From assembly GCA_002838205.1 (NCBI GenBank), contig CP017950.1, positions 372,001-436,000 of the forward strand: a stretch of DNA of 64,000 bases. Reading direction: 5' to 3'. The notes under the pieces were generated by a model. That model was not told where the DNA came from, made no database searches, and was given only the letters and a program-made list of their open reading frames with translations. The stretch is from Tenericutes bacterium MZ-XQ (GTDB lineage: Bacteria > Bacillota_I > Bacilli_A > Acholeplasmatales > Acholeplasmataceae). Positions within the stretch are counted from its first letter, which is position 1, and the number at the start of each line of letters is the position of its first letter. The translations under genes and the position numbers were made by a program. Of this stretch, positions 33,717-41,247 are shown one piece after another.

Positions 33717-34262
33717 TTATGATTTATTTAACATTGTCGTTGTGACAACGTGTGAAATTTTTCTTAGCTTTCTACCATCATCTGCGCGGTTTTGAATACG
33801 TTTCATAATGCTTTCAGATAGTTCTTTTGATAACTCCATCATTTCTTCATTTGTTAAATAGATGGATACACTACTAAACCCAATATTATTGGCAACATCT
33901 TTTAAAGCATCTTTATGATTCATATATTCAGAAAAATCTGATAATAAAGAAATGATATACTGACTAAACAATCTTAAATAGTCATCTTTTGTAAGATTTT
34001 TTGGATCACTTACAACACTGTTTAATCCATCTTTCTTTAATCCATATACTTTTTCAATAATGCCATTAATACGATTTTCTGAAACTACTTCAATGATTTC
34101 TAATGACAATAATGATTTAAGATGCCTATATAAAGTCGCTTGTGATGTATCTGCACATGCTTCTTGGATTTCTTTGGTTGTTGCCTGCTGTCTAATGCCT
34201 AATTCTTGTATAATTTTCATGCATACTGGATGCATTATTGCTTTAATTGCATCTTTTTCCAT
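33717..34262 (-). CDS. Winged-helix (ArsR-like) regulator of the exporter operon
   Basis: A 181-residue regulator. The N-terminal 80 residues are a winged helix (MHPVCMKIIQEL ... TTKEIQEACADTSQATLYRHLKSLLSLEIIEVVSENRI) of the HTH_20/ArsR kind seen in exporter regulators. The remaining helical part is likely an effector or dimer domain. It is the first gene of the operon with the PLDc_N protein, ATPase and permease. A perfect palindrome sits between the -35 and -10 of its promoter, as expected for autorepression. Confidence 0.85.
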   Translation of the reverse strand: MEKDAIKAIMHPVCMKIIQELGIRQQATTKEIQEACADTSQATLYRHLKSLLSLEIIEVVSENRINGIIEKVYGLKKDGLNSVVSDPKNLTKDDYLRLFSQYIISLLSDFSEYMNHKDALKDVANNIGFSSVSIYLTNEEMMELSKELSESIMKRIQNRADDGRKLRKISHVVTTTMLNKS

Positions 34263-34307
34263 ATTTACACCTTCTTTTTATATTTGCTAACGTTATCATG
34301 CATGTAT

Positions 34308-34336
34308 ATGTTATCATTTGTGATAATGTTTGTCAA
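34308..34336 (-). promoter_or_regulatory. Exporter operon promoter with operator in the spacer
   Basis: Minus strand TTGACA (34331-34336), 17 bases, TAACAT (34308-34313). The palindrome TTATCA-TTTG-TGATAA (34311-34326) fills most of the spacer. A second half-site GTTATCAT lies at 34292-34299, an exact repeat of 34310-34317. This is a classic repressor arrangement, probably for the regulator encoded just downstream. Confidence 0.75.
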
Positions 34337-34344
34337 TACATAAA

Positions 34345-34375
34345 ATAAAAAAAATCATCGAAGTGATGACTTTTT
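34345..34375 (-). terminator. Terminator of the GntR-RCK_C gene
   Basis: Short stem TCATC/GATGA around AAGT-like loop bases, followed on the minus strand by a run of eight T. It overlaps the end of the gene stopping at 34377. Confidence 0.7.
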
Positions 34376-34376
34376 A

Positions 34377-35006
34377 TCATTTAAGATATTTTATTGTCTG
34401 TTCTTTAACCTTTTTATCGCCTAAAATGTATAGGGTCATTCCAGATTCTATGATTGTTTTCGGATCAGGGATTTGATATAAATCTCCTTCTTTTTCATAC
34501 GCTATAATCAAGCCTTTGGTGTTATCATATATTTTTAAAGACTCAAATGATTGTCCTAAATGCAAAGAATTATTTGGTATTTCACATGTGAAATATGAAA
34601 ATGGGAAAACATCTTTTTCATAAGTGTTAACGATTTGTTTAAATTTCTTTTCTAGTTGTTGATTGATTTTTGCCTGCTCATTTAAAAGATGTTCTGTTTC
34701 TTTTACAATGTTTTTATTTGATCTGGTATGTTCGAAATGTTTGATATATGCCCTCGCATCTAAAATCGAAGATACATAAATCCCACTTCTTTCTTTAACA
34801 GATACAACATTGTAATTTGATAAAAGCTGCATTGCTTTTCTAATCGTCTCACTTGAGACATTATATTCAGAAGATAGTAAAGAACGACCTCTTAGTTTTT
34901 CGTTTTCTTTAATATTTCCTGATACGATTCTTTTAGCAATTAAATAAGCGATTTCTTCATATCTTGATAAGTGTTCACTTGATTTCATATGATCCATCCA
35001 TTCCAT
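34377..35006 (-). CDS. busR: BusR-like GntR regulator with RCK_C (TrkA_C) domain
   Basis: A 209-residue regulator: GntR winged helix (about residues 14-78, ENEKLRGRSLLSSEYNVSSETIRKAMQLL), a coiled-coil linker (about 88-125) and a C-terminal RCK_C domain (about 130-209, PDPKTIIESGMTLYILGDKK). This order and size match BusR, a tetrameric repressor that senses cyclic di-AMP and controls the BusA/OpuA glycine betaine importer in streptococci and lactococci. An OpuA-type operon lies 3 kb away. The symbol rests on architecture only. The leader from the promoter is very short and lacks a clear ribosome site; ATG codons at residues 4 and 7 are alternatives. Confidence 0.78.
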   Translation of the reverse strand: MEWMDHMKSSEHLSRYEEIAYLIAKRIVSGNIKENEKLRGRSLLSSEYNVSSETIRKAMQLLSNYNVVSVKERSGIYVSSILDARAYIKHFEHTRSNKNIVKETEHLLNEQAKINQQLEKKFKQIVNTYEKDVFPFSYFTCEIPNNSLHLGQSFESLKIYDNTKGLIIAYEKEGDLYQIPDPKTIIESGMTLYILGDKKVKEQTIKYLK

Positions 35007-35023
35007 ATGATTTATATAGGATT

Positions 35024-35052
35024 ATTATACCTTTATTTGTGAATCTTTTAAA
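35024..35052 (-). promoter_or_regulatory. Promoter of the BusR-like gene
   Basis: Minus strand TTTAAA (35047-35052), 17 bases, TATAAT (35024-35029). The -35 overlaps the stop codon of the upstream MFS gene. Transcripts would start only about 10-15 bases before the ATG, near-leaderless. Confidence 0.55.
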
Positions 35053-36223
35053 GTGTATCTTTTATAGATTCATAAGATTTGAGTTTATATATAAATATAT
35101 AGCCAATGCCTAATAATCCTAAAATTGCGATATATAAATATAAGGTATCTCCTAGTGCATCAATAATGGATCCAGATATTAATGTGGAGATGATTGCACC
35201 TAAACCATAAGCGGTAAAGATCATGCCATAAACTCTAGCATAATAGTTAGAACCATAGTAAGCTTTTACCATCGATGGCATAATCGATAACCATGCACCT
35301 AAATTAAACCAAAACAATCCATAGGTGATTATATATAATAAAAAACTTTGTCCCTGATTTAAAATACCGATAAGTGCAGCTAATCCAATAAGTGATAAAC
35401 TGATCATGCTTGGTTTAATCAAACCAAGACGATCAATAAGATATCCAAAAAGTGGTCTTGCAAAACCATTACAAATCGCGAAAATTGACAATGATAAAGT
35501 TACTAGTTTATCGTCAAAAGCATAATATTGTGCACCGGCTTGATAAGACAAACCAATCATCATTAACCCGATTGCGGTTGTAATCATGAAAAGACCATAT
35601 AAAATATAAAACTTATGTTTGAGTAATTTATCTAAAACAAGAGGTTCTCTTTGTTCTTTTTCATCAAAATGCAGCTTATAAAATGCACCAAGTGGAAGTT
35701 GTGTTAATAAAAAGATAGCCGCAAATATTAAAAATGTTTGATCAAGGCCAACATTAACCAATAATACTCTACCGATCGGTGCTGTAATTAACGGTGATAA
35801 ACCAAATCCTAATAAAACTATACCAGTATATAATCCTTTTTTTTCGATATGCGATCTTTGAATGATATAGATGGGTATACCATAAACCATACCAACCCCG
35901 GTACCTATGAGGATCCCATATCCTAGTATTAGGAGTAAAAAATGAGAAGCGACACTAGAGATGACGAATCCGAAAATAATCATCATGGTCCCTAAAATCA
36001 TGGTAGACCTTAAATATTTCTCATTTAAGAACTTTCCTGTCATCATCATTGCTAATGCATAAAAAAGGAGTGAAAACATATATGGAAGTCCACTTTCTAA
36101 AGTGGACAGATTGTACATAGATTCTACTTCAGTTCTAAAAATACTATATGCATAAACAGTTCCCATCAGTAACATCATCCATATGCTTGAGATGATGATA
36201 TAGATAAATTTTCTTCTTGTCAT
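35048..36223 (-). CDS. MFS transporter, OFA (oxalate/formate antiporter)-like
   Basis: A 391-residue carrier with twelve predicted membrane spans and the central cytoplasmic loop of the major facilitator superfamily. The opening (WMMLLMGTVYAYSIFRTEVE) and segments such as LILGYGILIGTGVGMVYGIPIY and GFARPLFGYLIDRLG are characteristic of the OFA subgroup, which exchanges small carboxylates. The substrate is not predictable. ATG after CGGAGGCATC. TGCTATAAT lies about 40 bases upstream. The BusR-like gene follows after 41 bases. Confidence 0.82.
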   Translation of the reverse strand: MTRRKFIYIIISSIWMMLLMGTVYAYSIFRTEVESMYNLSTLESGLPYMFSLLFYALAMMMTGKFLNEKYLRSTMILGTMMIIFGFVISSVASHFLLLILGYGILIGTGVGMVYGIPIYIIQRSHIEKKGLYTGIVLLGFGLSPLITAPIGRVLLVNVGLDQTFLIFAAIFLLTQLPLGAFYKLHFDEKEQREPLVLDKLLKHKFYILYGLFMITTAIGLMMIGLSYQAGAQYYAFDDKLVTLSLSIFAICNGFARPLFGYLIDRLGLIKPSMISLSLIGLAALIGILNQGQSFLLYIITYGLFWFNLGAWLSIMPSMVKAYYGSNYYARVYGMIFTAYGLGAIISTLISGSIIDALGDTLYLYIAILGLLGIGYIFIYKLKSYESIKDTL

Positions 36224-36336
36224 GATGCCTCCGTTTGTTTGAATTTCAAATCTTTTTTATTATAGCATAATCAAGCAAAAGATATGAAGTAAAAAGATAA
36301 AAAAGACGTCATTTGAGATGATGTTAATTTACATAT

Positions 36337-37104
36337 CTAGAAAACGTACTTTAGAAGAACAGCTTTTGCATGCTCATCTTTACAAATAAAAAGGTTCTCA
36401 TCACCGAGTTGATAAGGCTTGCCTTGTTCATTAAGAAGGATTGCACCTGCTTCTTTAGAAAGTAAGATGCCTGGACACAAATCCCAAAGGTTTGTAACAT
36501 TAGAATAAAATAAATTAAATATTCCTTCAGAAGTTAGTGCTAGCTCTAAACCCATGGTCCCCAAAATTCTAAGTTTAAATCTATGGGTGATTGATAAATC
36601 AATGATCTGCTTAAAATATGATTTATTTTCATTTTTATGACTTAGTCCACACATAGAAATCATAAAATTTGAAGGTTGGTTTTTATCAGTGACTAAGTAT
36701 CTTTGATCATTGACATATGCACCTTGACCTTTAATCGCATAATAAACCTTGTCAAACTTAGGTGCATATATAAATGATAATGCGATATCATTTTGATCAT
36801 AAAGTGCAATTTGAACAACATATAGACTTAAATCTACAGCATAATTACTGGTTCCGTCTATAGGATCAATAATCCACATACGATTTTTTAAAGCTGTTTG
36901 ATTATGATACTCTTCACTATGAAATAAGTCATTAGGAAATGCTTTTTTAATAGCTTCAATGAGATGCCTTTCGATATATAAATCTGTTGATGTTACTAAG
37001 TCCTGTTCGCCTTTAAAAGTTACTGACTTAGCAAAAAGAACAGCATCATTATATATAGGTTTTACGATATCTTTTAACAAATTTAATTCTTGATTATAAT
37101 TCAT
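36337..37104 (-). CDS. Inositol monophosphatase-family phosphatase
   Basis: A 255-residue Mg-dependent phosphatase with the IMPase metal motifs: the first Glu region (LFHSEEYH near 57-64), IDPIDGTSNYA near 80-90, and the C-terminal WDLCPGILLSKEAGA. It may act on inositol phosphates, nucleotide phosphate (pAp, CysQ-like) or fructose bisphosphate; the sequence does not decide. It stands alone with a possible weak hairpin in the 100 bases after it. Confidence 0.88.
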   Translation of the reverse strand: MNYNQELNLLKDIVKPIYNDAVLFAKSVTFKGEQDLVTSTDLYIERHLIEAIKKAFPNDLFHSEEYHNQTALKNRMWIIDPIDGTSNYAVDLSLYVVQIALYDQNDIALSFIYAPKFDKVYYAIKGQGAYVNDQRYLVTDKNQPSNFMISMCGLSHKNENKSYFKQIIDLSITHRFKLRILGTMGLELALTSEGIFNLFYSNVTNLWDLCPGILLSKEAGAILLNEQGKPYQLGDENLFICKDEHAKAVLLKYVF

Positions 37105-37170
37105 GAAATCACGCTTTCTTATGTTTATAAATAGTATATCATGAAATAGAAACCTAATGCCTTTAAATGA

Positions 37171-37197
37171 AAAAAGATTCAGAACATCTGAACCTTT
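37171..37197 (-). terminator. Terminator of the baeRF-like gene
   Basis: Imperfect stem GGTTCAGA/TCTGAATC with a two-base loop, T run on the minus strand, 12 bases past the stop codon. Confidence 0.75.
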
Positions 37198-37208
37198 TTT
37201 GTACTTAA

Positions 37209-38357
37209 TTAATATCTAAATATAGCTGCTACACTCGTATCTGTAGGCATTTGTTTTTTATCTAAAACATATACCTTAGAACCAGTCTTTATCGCAAGCT
37301 CTATCATATCATCTAAGATATCATCGGTATTTGGGTCTGATAAACTACCTTTGATGATTTTTCCTTGTTTGTAATCGATTTTTCCTGGGATAATTTTTTG
37401 ATCCTCTATAAATAGGGTTTCTACTTTTTTCTCTATAAGTGCTTTAATAATGGTATTGAGTTGATCTGAACTTAGATGACTTTGTTTAAGTGTATGATAT
37501 TGCTCTATCAGTTTATCTAACACTGTTTTAAATCGCTTTTGATTGATTTCATAGATTTTTTGTTTAAGTGCTTTATCGGATACATCTTTTATGGATCCAT
37601 CAATACTCTCTTCAATCAAATAAGGATTTTTTGATAAATCCTTAAACACATGATGATGTTCCTTATGAGATAAGAGAATGAGTGGATATTTCTGATGTTT
37701 TGAAATTTCTTCTAATACAGTTTTATCAACATATCTAAAGAAATTTAATCGATCAATATCAATTTCATCTGATTTACCACCATGACCATGGAATGTAGAT
37801 CCATCTTCGGCTCCACCATATGTACCATGTGTTTGATAACTTTCTGTATGCTCTTTGCCTAACACTTCTTTTGAGGTTGTTTTAATCTTAGAAGGTAAGT
37901 CAATCTTTTTAATCGTTATATAGTCACCTTGATGAACCTCAAATCTATCTTGATCGAGTGCTAAGATATGATATGTTTCAAGTGATTGAAAATATCCATG
38001 CAGTGGTTTTAAATGATAAGTGTTTGACACAATCGCTAAAGGGTTGACTTCCTGTTCTAAAAGATAAATCACTATTTCTTTTTGGTTTGCAAAAAGCGCA
38101 AGCCCTGAAGTTACCTGATCCCAGAAGAGTTTATCATCTTCTATGGACTCAAGATCTTTAAGGATCAATTTCATATCCTTGTAATCTTCATCTGTTTCAA
38201 GTGAATCAGCGATTTTTTTAACAAGATTTTTAAAGACCAGCTGATCTTTTTTGTGATCAAACCCTTTTGGATCTGCAGGCATGTATAAAGAGATGCATGG
38301 CTGATTTTGTTCTTCAAAAAATTCATGTGAATATGTTTTTAATAATGTATAATTCAT
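37209..38357 (-). CDS. baeRF-like protein (bacterial eRF1-related family)
   Basis: A 382-residue soluble protein with the pattern of the bacterial archaeo-eukaryotic release factor (baeRF) group: N-terminal SLYMPADPKGFDHKKDQL, then LFANQKEIVIYLLEQEVNPLAIV, a central Gly/His-rich loop (GTYGGAEDGSTFHGHGG, near residues 190-206) where eRF1 has its GGQ loop, and an eL30-like C-terminal domain ending KVYVLDKKQMPTDTSVAAIFRY. Known baeRFs are proposed to act on stalled or damaged ribosomes; activity is unproven. ATG at 38357 has GAAGGGA before it and is preferred over ATG at 38381. Probably its own transcript; no clear promoter was identified. Confidence 0.68.
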   Translation of the reverse strand: MNYTLLKTYSHEFFEEQNQPCISLYMPADPKGFDHKKDQLVFKNLVKKIADSLETDEDYKDMKLILKDLESIEDDKLFWDQVTSGLALFANQKEIVIYLLEQEVNPLAIVSNTYHLKPLHGYFQSLETYHILALDQDRFEVHQGDYITIKKIDLPSKIKTTSKEVLGKEHTESYQTHGTYGGAEDGSTFHGHGGKSDEIDIDRLNFFRYVDKTVLEEISKHQKYPLILLSHKEHHHVFKDLSKNPYLIEESIDGSIKDVSDKALKQKIYEINQKRFKTVLDKLIEQYHTLKQSHLSSDQLNTIIKALIEKKVETLFIEDQKIIPGKIDYKQGKIIKGSLSDPNTDDILDDMIELAIKTGSKVYVLDKKQMPTDTSVAAIFRY

Positions 38358-38496
38358 AATTCCCTTCTTTCCAAGACTCATAAAAAAGCATTTTGACTGC
38401 TTGATTAGGCCTTTATTTTGTTTAGGATGAATCTATTCTATGTACATTATCTACTTTCACTATAACATGTTTAGACGCATAATGAAATCCATATAC

Positions 38497-38527
38497 AAAA
38501 GAGCACCTTTCAAAAATAGGTACTCTT
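38497..38527 (-). terminator. Probable terminator of the AraC-family gene
   Basis: Stem AAGAGTACC/GGTGCTCTT (one G-T pair) followed by TTGTAT on the minus strand, about 55 bases past the AraC stop codon. The rest of the 38382-38580 gap holds no supported gene. Confidence 0.6.
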
Positions 38528-38580
38528 ATTATGTATAAGATGCATTTTTTAATGATTATGATCAAAAGAAAGATACATAG

Positions 38581-39540
38581 TTAAATATCTTTACTCATTT
38601 CAAATAAATGTTTGAACTTGCCTTGATCCAAATTTTTAATACATGTCTTTAAAACTTCTACACATTTTGCATATGCTTCAGGTTCTGATACACAGACATT
38701 TTCACATGCATGGTCATTTCGATATTTTAATGCTGATTGATCAAATCTTTCTTTCATCATTTGATTTAAATATTTGTGATCAGAAAACCCTGATAATTTT
38801 GATACTTCACTTACAGGTAGCTTTGTTTCTTTTAAAAGTTTTAATGCGTGTTCAAACCTAGCATTTTGCAAGAACTCTCTATAAGGAATACCTAGAGATT
38901 CTTTGACAAAATGAGATAACCGGTATTCAGATATGTCGACCAGTTTAGCGATATCATTCAAAGTTATTTTTTCATGAAAGTGTTGATATGTATACTCAAC
39001 AATCACATGAATTCGATTTAAATAATCATCATTATTAATATGCTTCACATCTAAATATCTTTCTTTTAAAATCATTCGGTATAAATCTAAGATATACATA
39101 TGATAGTATCCATTAATCTTATATCTAATCGCTGAACTCGTTTCATTTGAAACCAATAAACGAACAATTTGAATGATTAATAATGGCACTTCTTTATATT
39201 TAACGCTGAGCTCATCAAATGTATAGACTCTTTCGTTAAAATGAATTTTTTCAAAAAATAGATTATGTTTGTGTAAATAAGTCTTTTTTAAGCGAAAGCC
39301 AAGAATCATCGTATCATGATCTGATTCGATTTTGTGTTTTTTATACATGTATATTAAAAAAATGGTGTGCTCATCCATCTGATAGGTTCTATCATCAACT
39401 GTAATTTTAGCACTACCTTTAATGACCCATATGATCTCCATTTCCTCATGAATGACTTCATCGTGATGATGTCCTTGATAAAGATAGGTTTCAAATGGTA
39501 GATTGAGTTCTTTAAATAAATCGCAACATGTTTCTTTCAT
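38581..39540 (-). CDS. AraC-family regulator with cupin domain and Cys-rich tail
   Basis: A 319-residue transcription factor. The N-terminal cupin-like domain has YQGHHHDEVIHEEMEIIWVIKGSAKI, the usual ligand pocket. The two helix-turn-helix motifs of AraC are in ITLNDIAKLVDISEYRLSHFVKE and LPVSEVSKLSGFSDHKYLNQMMKE. The C-terminal 50 residues add four Cys (HACENVC, AKC, LKTC), unusual for AraC proteins and possibly metal- or redox-sensing. The ATG at 39540 follows GTGGTGAAC and is preferred to ATG 39570. It is divergent from the HypAB operon, so control of that operon is a natural guess. Confidence 0.85.
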   Translation of the reverse strand: MKETCCDLFKELNLPFETYLYQGHHHDEVIHEEMEIIWVIKGSAKITVDDRTYQMDEHTIFLIYMYKKHKIESDHDTMILGFRLKKTYLHKHNLFFEKIHFNERVYTFDELSVKYKEVPLLIIQIVRLLVSNETSSAIRYKINGYYHMYILDLYRMILKERYLDVKHINNDDYLNRIHVIVEYTYQHFHEKITLNDIAKLVDISEYRLSHFVKESLGIPYREFLQNARFEHALKLLKETKLPVSEVSKLSGFSDHKYLNQMMKERFDQSALKYRNDHACENVCVSEPEAYAKCVEVLKTCIKNLDQGKFKHLFEMSKDI

Positions 39541-39644
39541 ATGTTCACCACTTTCATTATAACAAAACATAACTCAATTTAATCTCTTCCAACAAATTAT
39601 GGGATTTTATGACTTTCTTGCTATAAAGAAGTACTTATTTCTAC

Positions 39645-39673
39645 TTGCATAACATACGTTATCTTTGTATCAT
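39645..39673 (+). promoter_or_regulatory. Promoter of the HypAB operon with spacer palindrome
   Basis: TTGCAT (39645-39650), 17 bases, TATCAT (39668-39673). The perfect palindrome ATAAC-ATAC-GTTAT (39649-39662) lies across the -35 end and spacer, suited to a repressor. It is unlike the long NikR palindrome. The regulator may be the divergent AraC-family protein. Confidence 0.65.
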
Positions 39674-39720
39674 ATAGGTAGCATAAAGCGATAAATTAGT
39701 AAATAAATAGGAGGATTTTT

Positions 39721-40575
39721 ATGCCAGCATTAAGTTATATTGTTTCAATGGGCATATATATGTTATTATTGTTTTTATTTTTGGATGCAACCAGAGAAAA
39801 ACCGAAGTTTTATAAATGGTTTTTTATCTTAGTATTATTTTCAGCACCATTATGGTTTATGAACGACTTATCATGGTTTAGATGGGCAAAAGTTTTAAGT
39901 GTCTTAATTCCATTATGTTTCGTTTCATTTGTCAGAATGGCAAATGATGGTAGAGGCGTAAATGTGATAGAGTCTTTAAAAAAGAGATGGCCATTATGGG
40001 TATTATATTTCATTTTAATGTTAAACATCGTCGAAGCTACACTTTCTGATTTTGAAATGGGTAACTACTTCAATGCAGCTTGTGGTGTGATTCTGTGTAT
40101 CACAATTCCACTACCAACAAAACATTGGCGCATTTCATCATTTGATGGTAAACATCGTTTTGGTGAACTCATTGCAGATCTACCTTTAGCTTGGTGTATT
40201 TTATATACAACTTGGAATGTCACTTTTGTTTATGCAGAAAACACTGGCTTTGTTGCTTCTAGTATTTGTATCTTAACGATTCCATTTGTTTGGATGTTAT
40301 TTAGAAAACGTTCTGATTTATGGCTCATGGGTAGAATGTATACCTTAGGTCTTCATATCCTAATTCGTTCTAGTTATGATATCTTCTCTCCAGTCATGGA
40401 TTCAAGTGCATGGTGGAATGCAGATGTTGCATATTACTTAGGTTTAGCAAACTTAATTGGTCATGTGATTTATTTAGTTTATTGGTTCTTTAAAATCAGA
40501 AACAAAGATTACTATTTATCTCATGGCATTGATAACCCAAGCTACCAAAGAAAGTTAGAGGTATCTTATGAATAA
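39721..40575 (+). CDS. Trp-rich polytopic membrane protein (possibly DUF5692)
   Basis: A 284-residue membrane protein with seven to eight hydrophobic segments and many Trp (KWFFILVLFSAPLWFMNDLSWFRW). It may belong to the DUF5692 family, though I cannot confirm this. No transport motif is recognised. First gene of the operon, with AGGAGG before its ATG; its stop overlaps the hypB start by eight bases, so the two are translated together. A role in metal uptake or in anchoring the oxidoreductase is conceivable but unsupported. Confidence 0.65.
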   Translation: MPALSYIVSMGIYMLLLFLFLDATREKPKFYKWFFILVLFSAPLWFMNDLSWFRWAKVLSVLIPLCFVSFVRMANDGRGVNVIESLKKRWPLWVLYFILMLNIVEATLSDFEMGNYFNAACGVILCITIPLPTKHWRISSFDGKHRFGELIADLPLAWCILYTTWNVTFVYAENTGFVASSICILTIPFVWMLFRKRSDLWLMGRMYTLGLHILIRSSYDIFSPVMDSSAWWNADVAYYLGLANLIGHVIYLVYWFFKIRNKDYYLSHGIDNPSYQRKLEVSYE

Positions 40576-41239
40576 AGTTAAAGTGATTGAAATTCAAAAA
40601 AGAGTTTATGCGAATAATGATGAACAAGCAGCAATCTTAAGAGATGAGATTAACACAAACAAAACGTTTGTGATGAATCTCATGTCAAGTCCAGGTAGTG
40701 GTAAAACAACCATGCTTGTAAACACCATTAATCGCATTAAGCATAAAGTCAAGATTGGTATCGTAGAAGCTGATATTGATAGTGATGTTGATGCGTATAC
40801 GATTTTAGATCAAACTGGTGTTAAAGTAAACCAACTCCATTCTGGTGGTATGTGTCATTTAGATGCAGGTATGGCTAAAGAAGGATTAGAAGATATCGGT
40901 TATCAAGATTTAGATTTTGTCGTCATCGAAAATATCGGAAACTTGATATGTCCAGCATCTTATGATTTAGGACAATCCATGAATGCGATGATCTTATCTG
41001 TGCCTGAAGGTGATGATAAACCACTTAAATATCCAAAGATGTTTACAAAAGTTGACGTCTTAGTTATCAGTAAGATCGATACATTATCAGTTTTTGATTT
41101 TGATTTTAAACGCTTAGAAGAGAATGTTAGAAAATTAAATCCAGATATTAAGATATTCCCAATATCTGCAAAAACTGGAGAGGGTATGGATCAATGGTGT
41201 GACTTTTTAGTCGATAACATCGTTGCATTCAAAAATTAG
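40568..41239 (+). CDS. hypB: HypB-type nickel-insertion GTPase
   Basis: A 223-residue SIMIBI-class GTPase that, with HypA, delivers nickel into enzyme active sites. Walker A is SSPGSGKTT (residues 40-48), the nucleotide/metal switch contains EADIDSDVDA, the subunit-interface metal site is MCHLDA (Cys96, His97), and the base-recognition part is ISKIDTL. It lacks the N-terminal CXXCGC and His-rich nickel-storage segments found in some HypB proteins. It is translated with the upstream membrane gene and lies nine bases before the oxidoreductase. Confidence 0.94.
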   Translation: MNKVKVIEIQKRVYANNDEQAAILRDEINTNKTFVMNLMSSPGSGKTTMLVNTINRIKHKVKIGIVEADIDSDVDAYTILDQTGVKVNQLHSGGMCHLDAGMAKEGLEDIGYQDLDFVVIENIGNLICPASYDLGQSMNAMILSVPEGDDKPLKYPKMFTKVDVLVISKIDTLSVFDFDFKRLEENVRKLNPDIKIFPISAKTGEGMDQWCDFLVDNIVAFKN

Positions 41240-41247
41240 GAGGATAT

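Noticed and set aside
39649-39662. NikR operator at the HypAB promoter
   Set aside because: The NikR consensus is a long GTATGA-N16-TCATAC palindrome; the 14-bp ATAAC-ATAC-GTTAT does not match.
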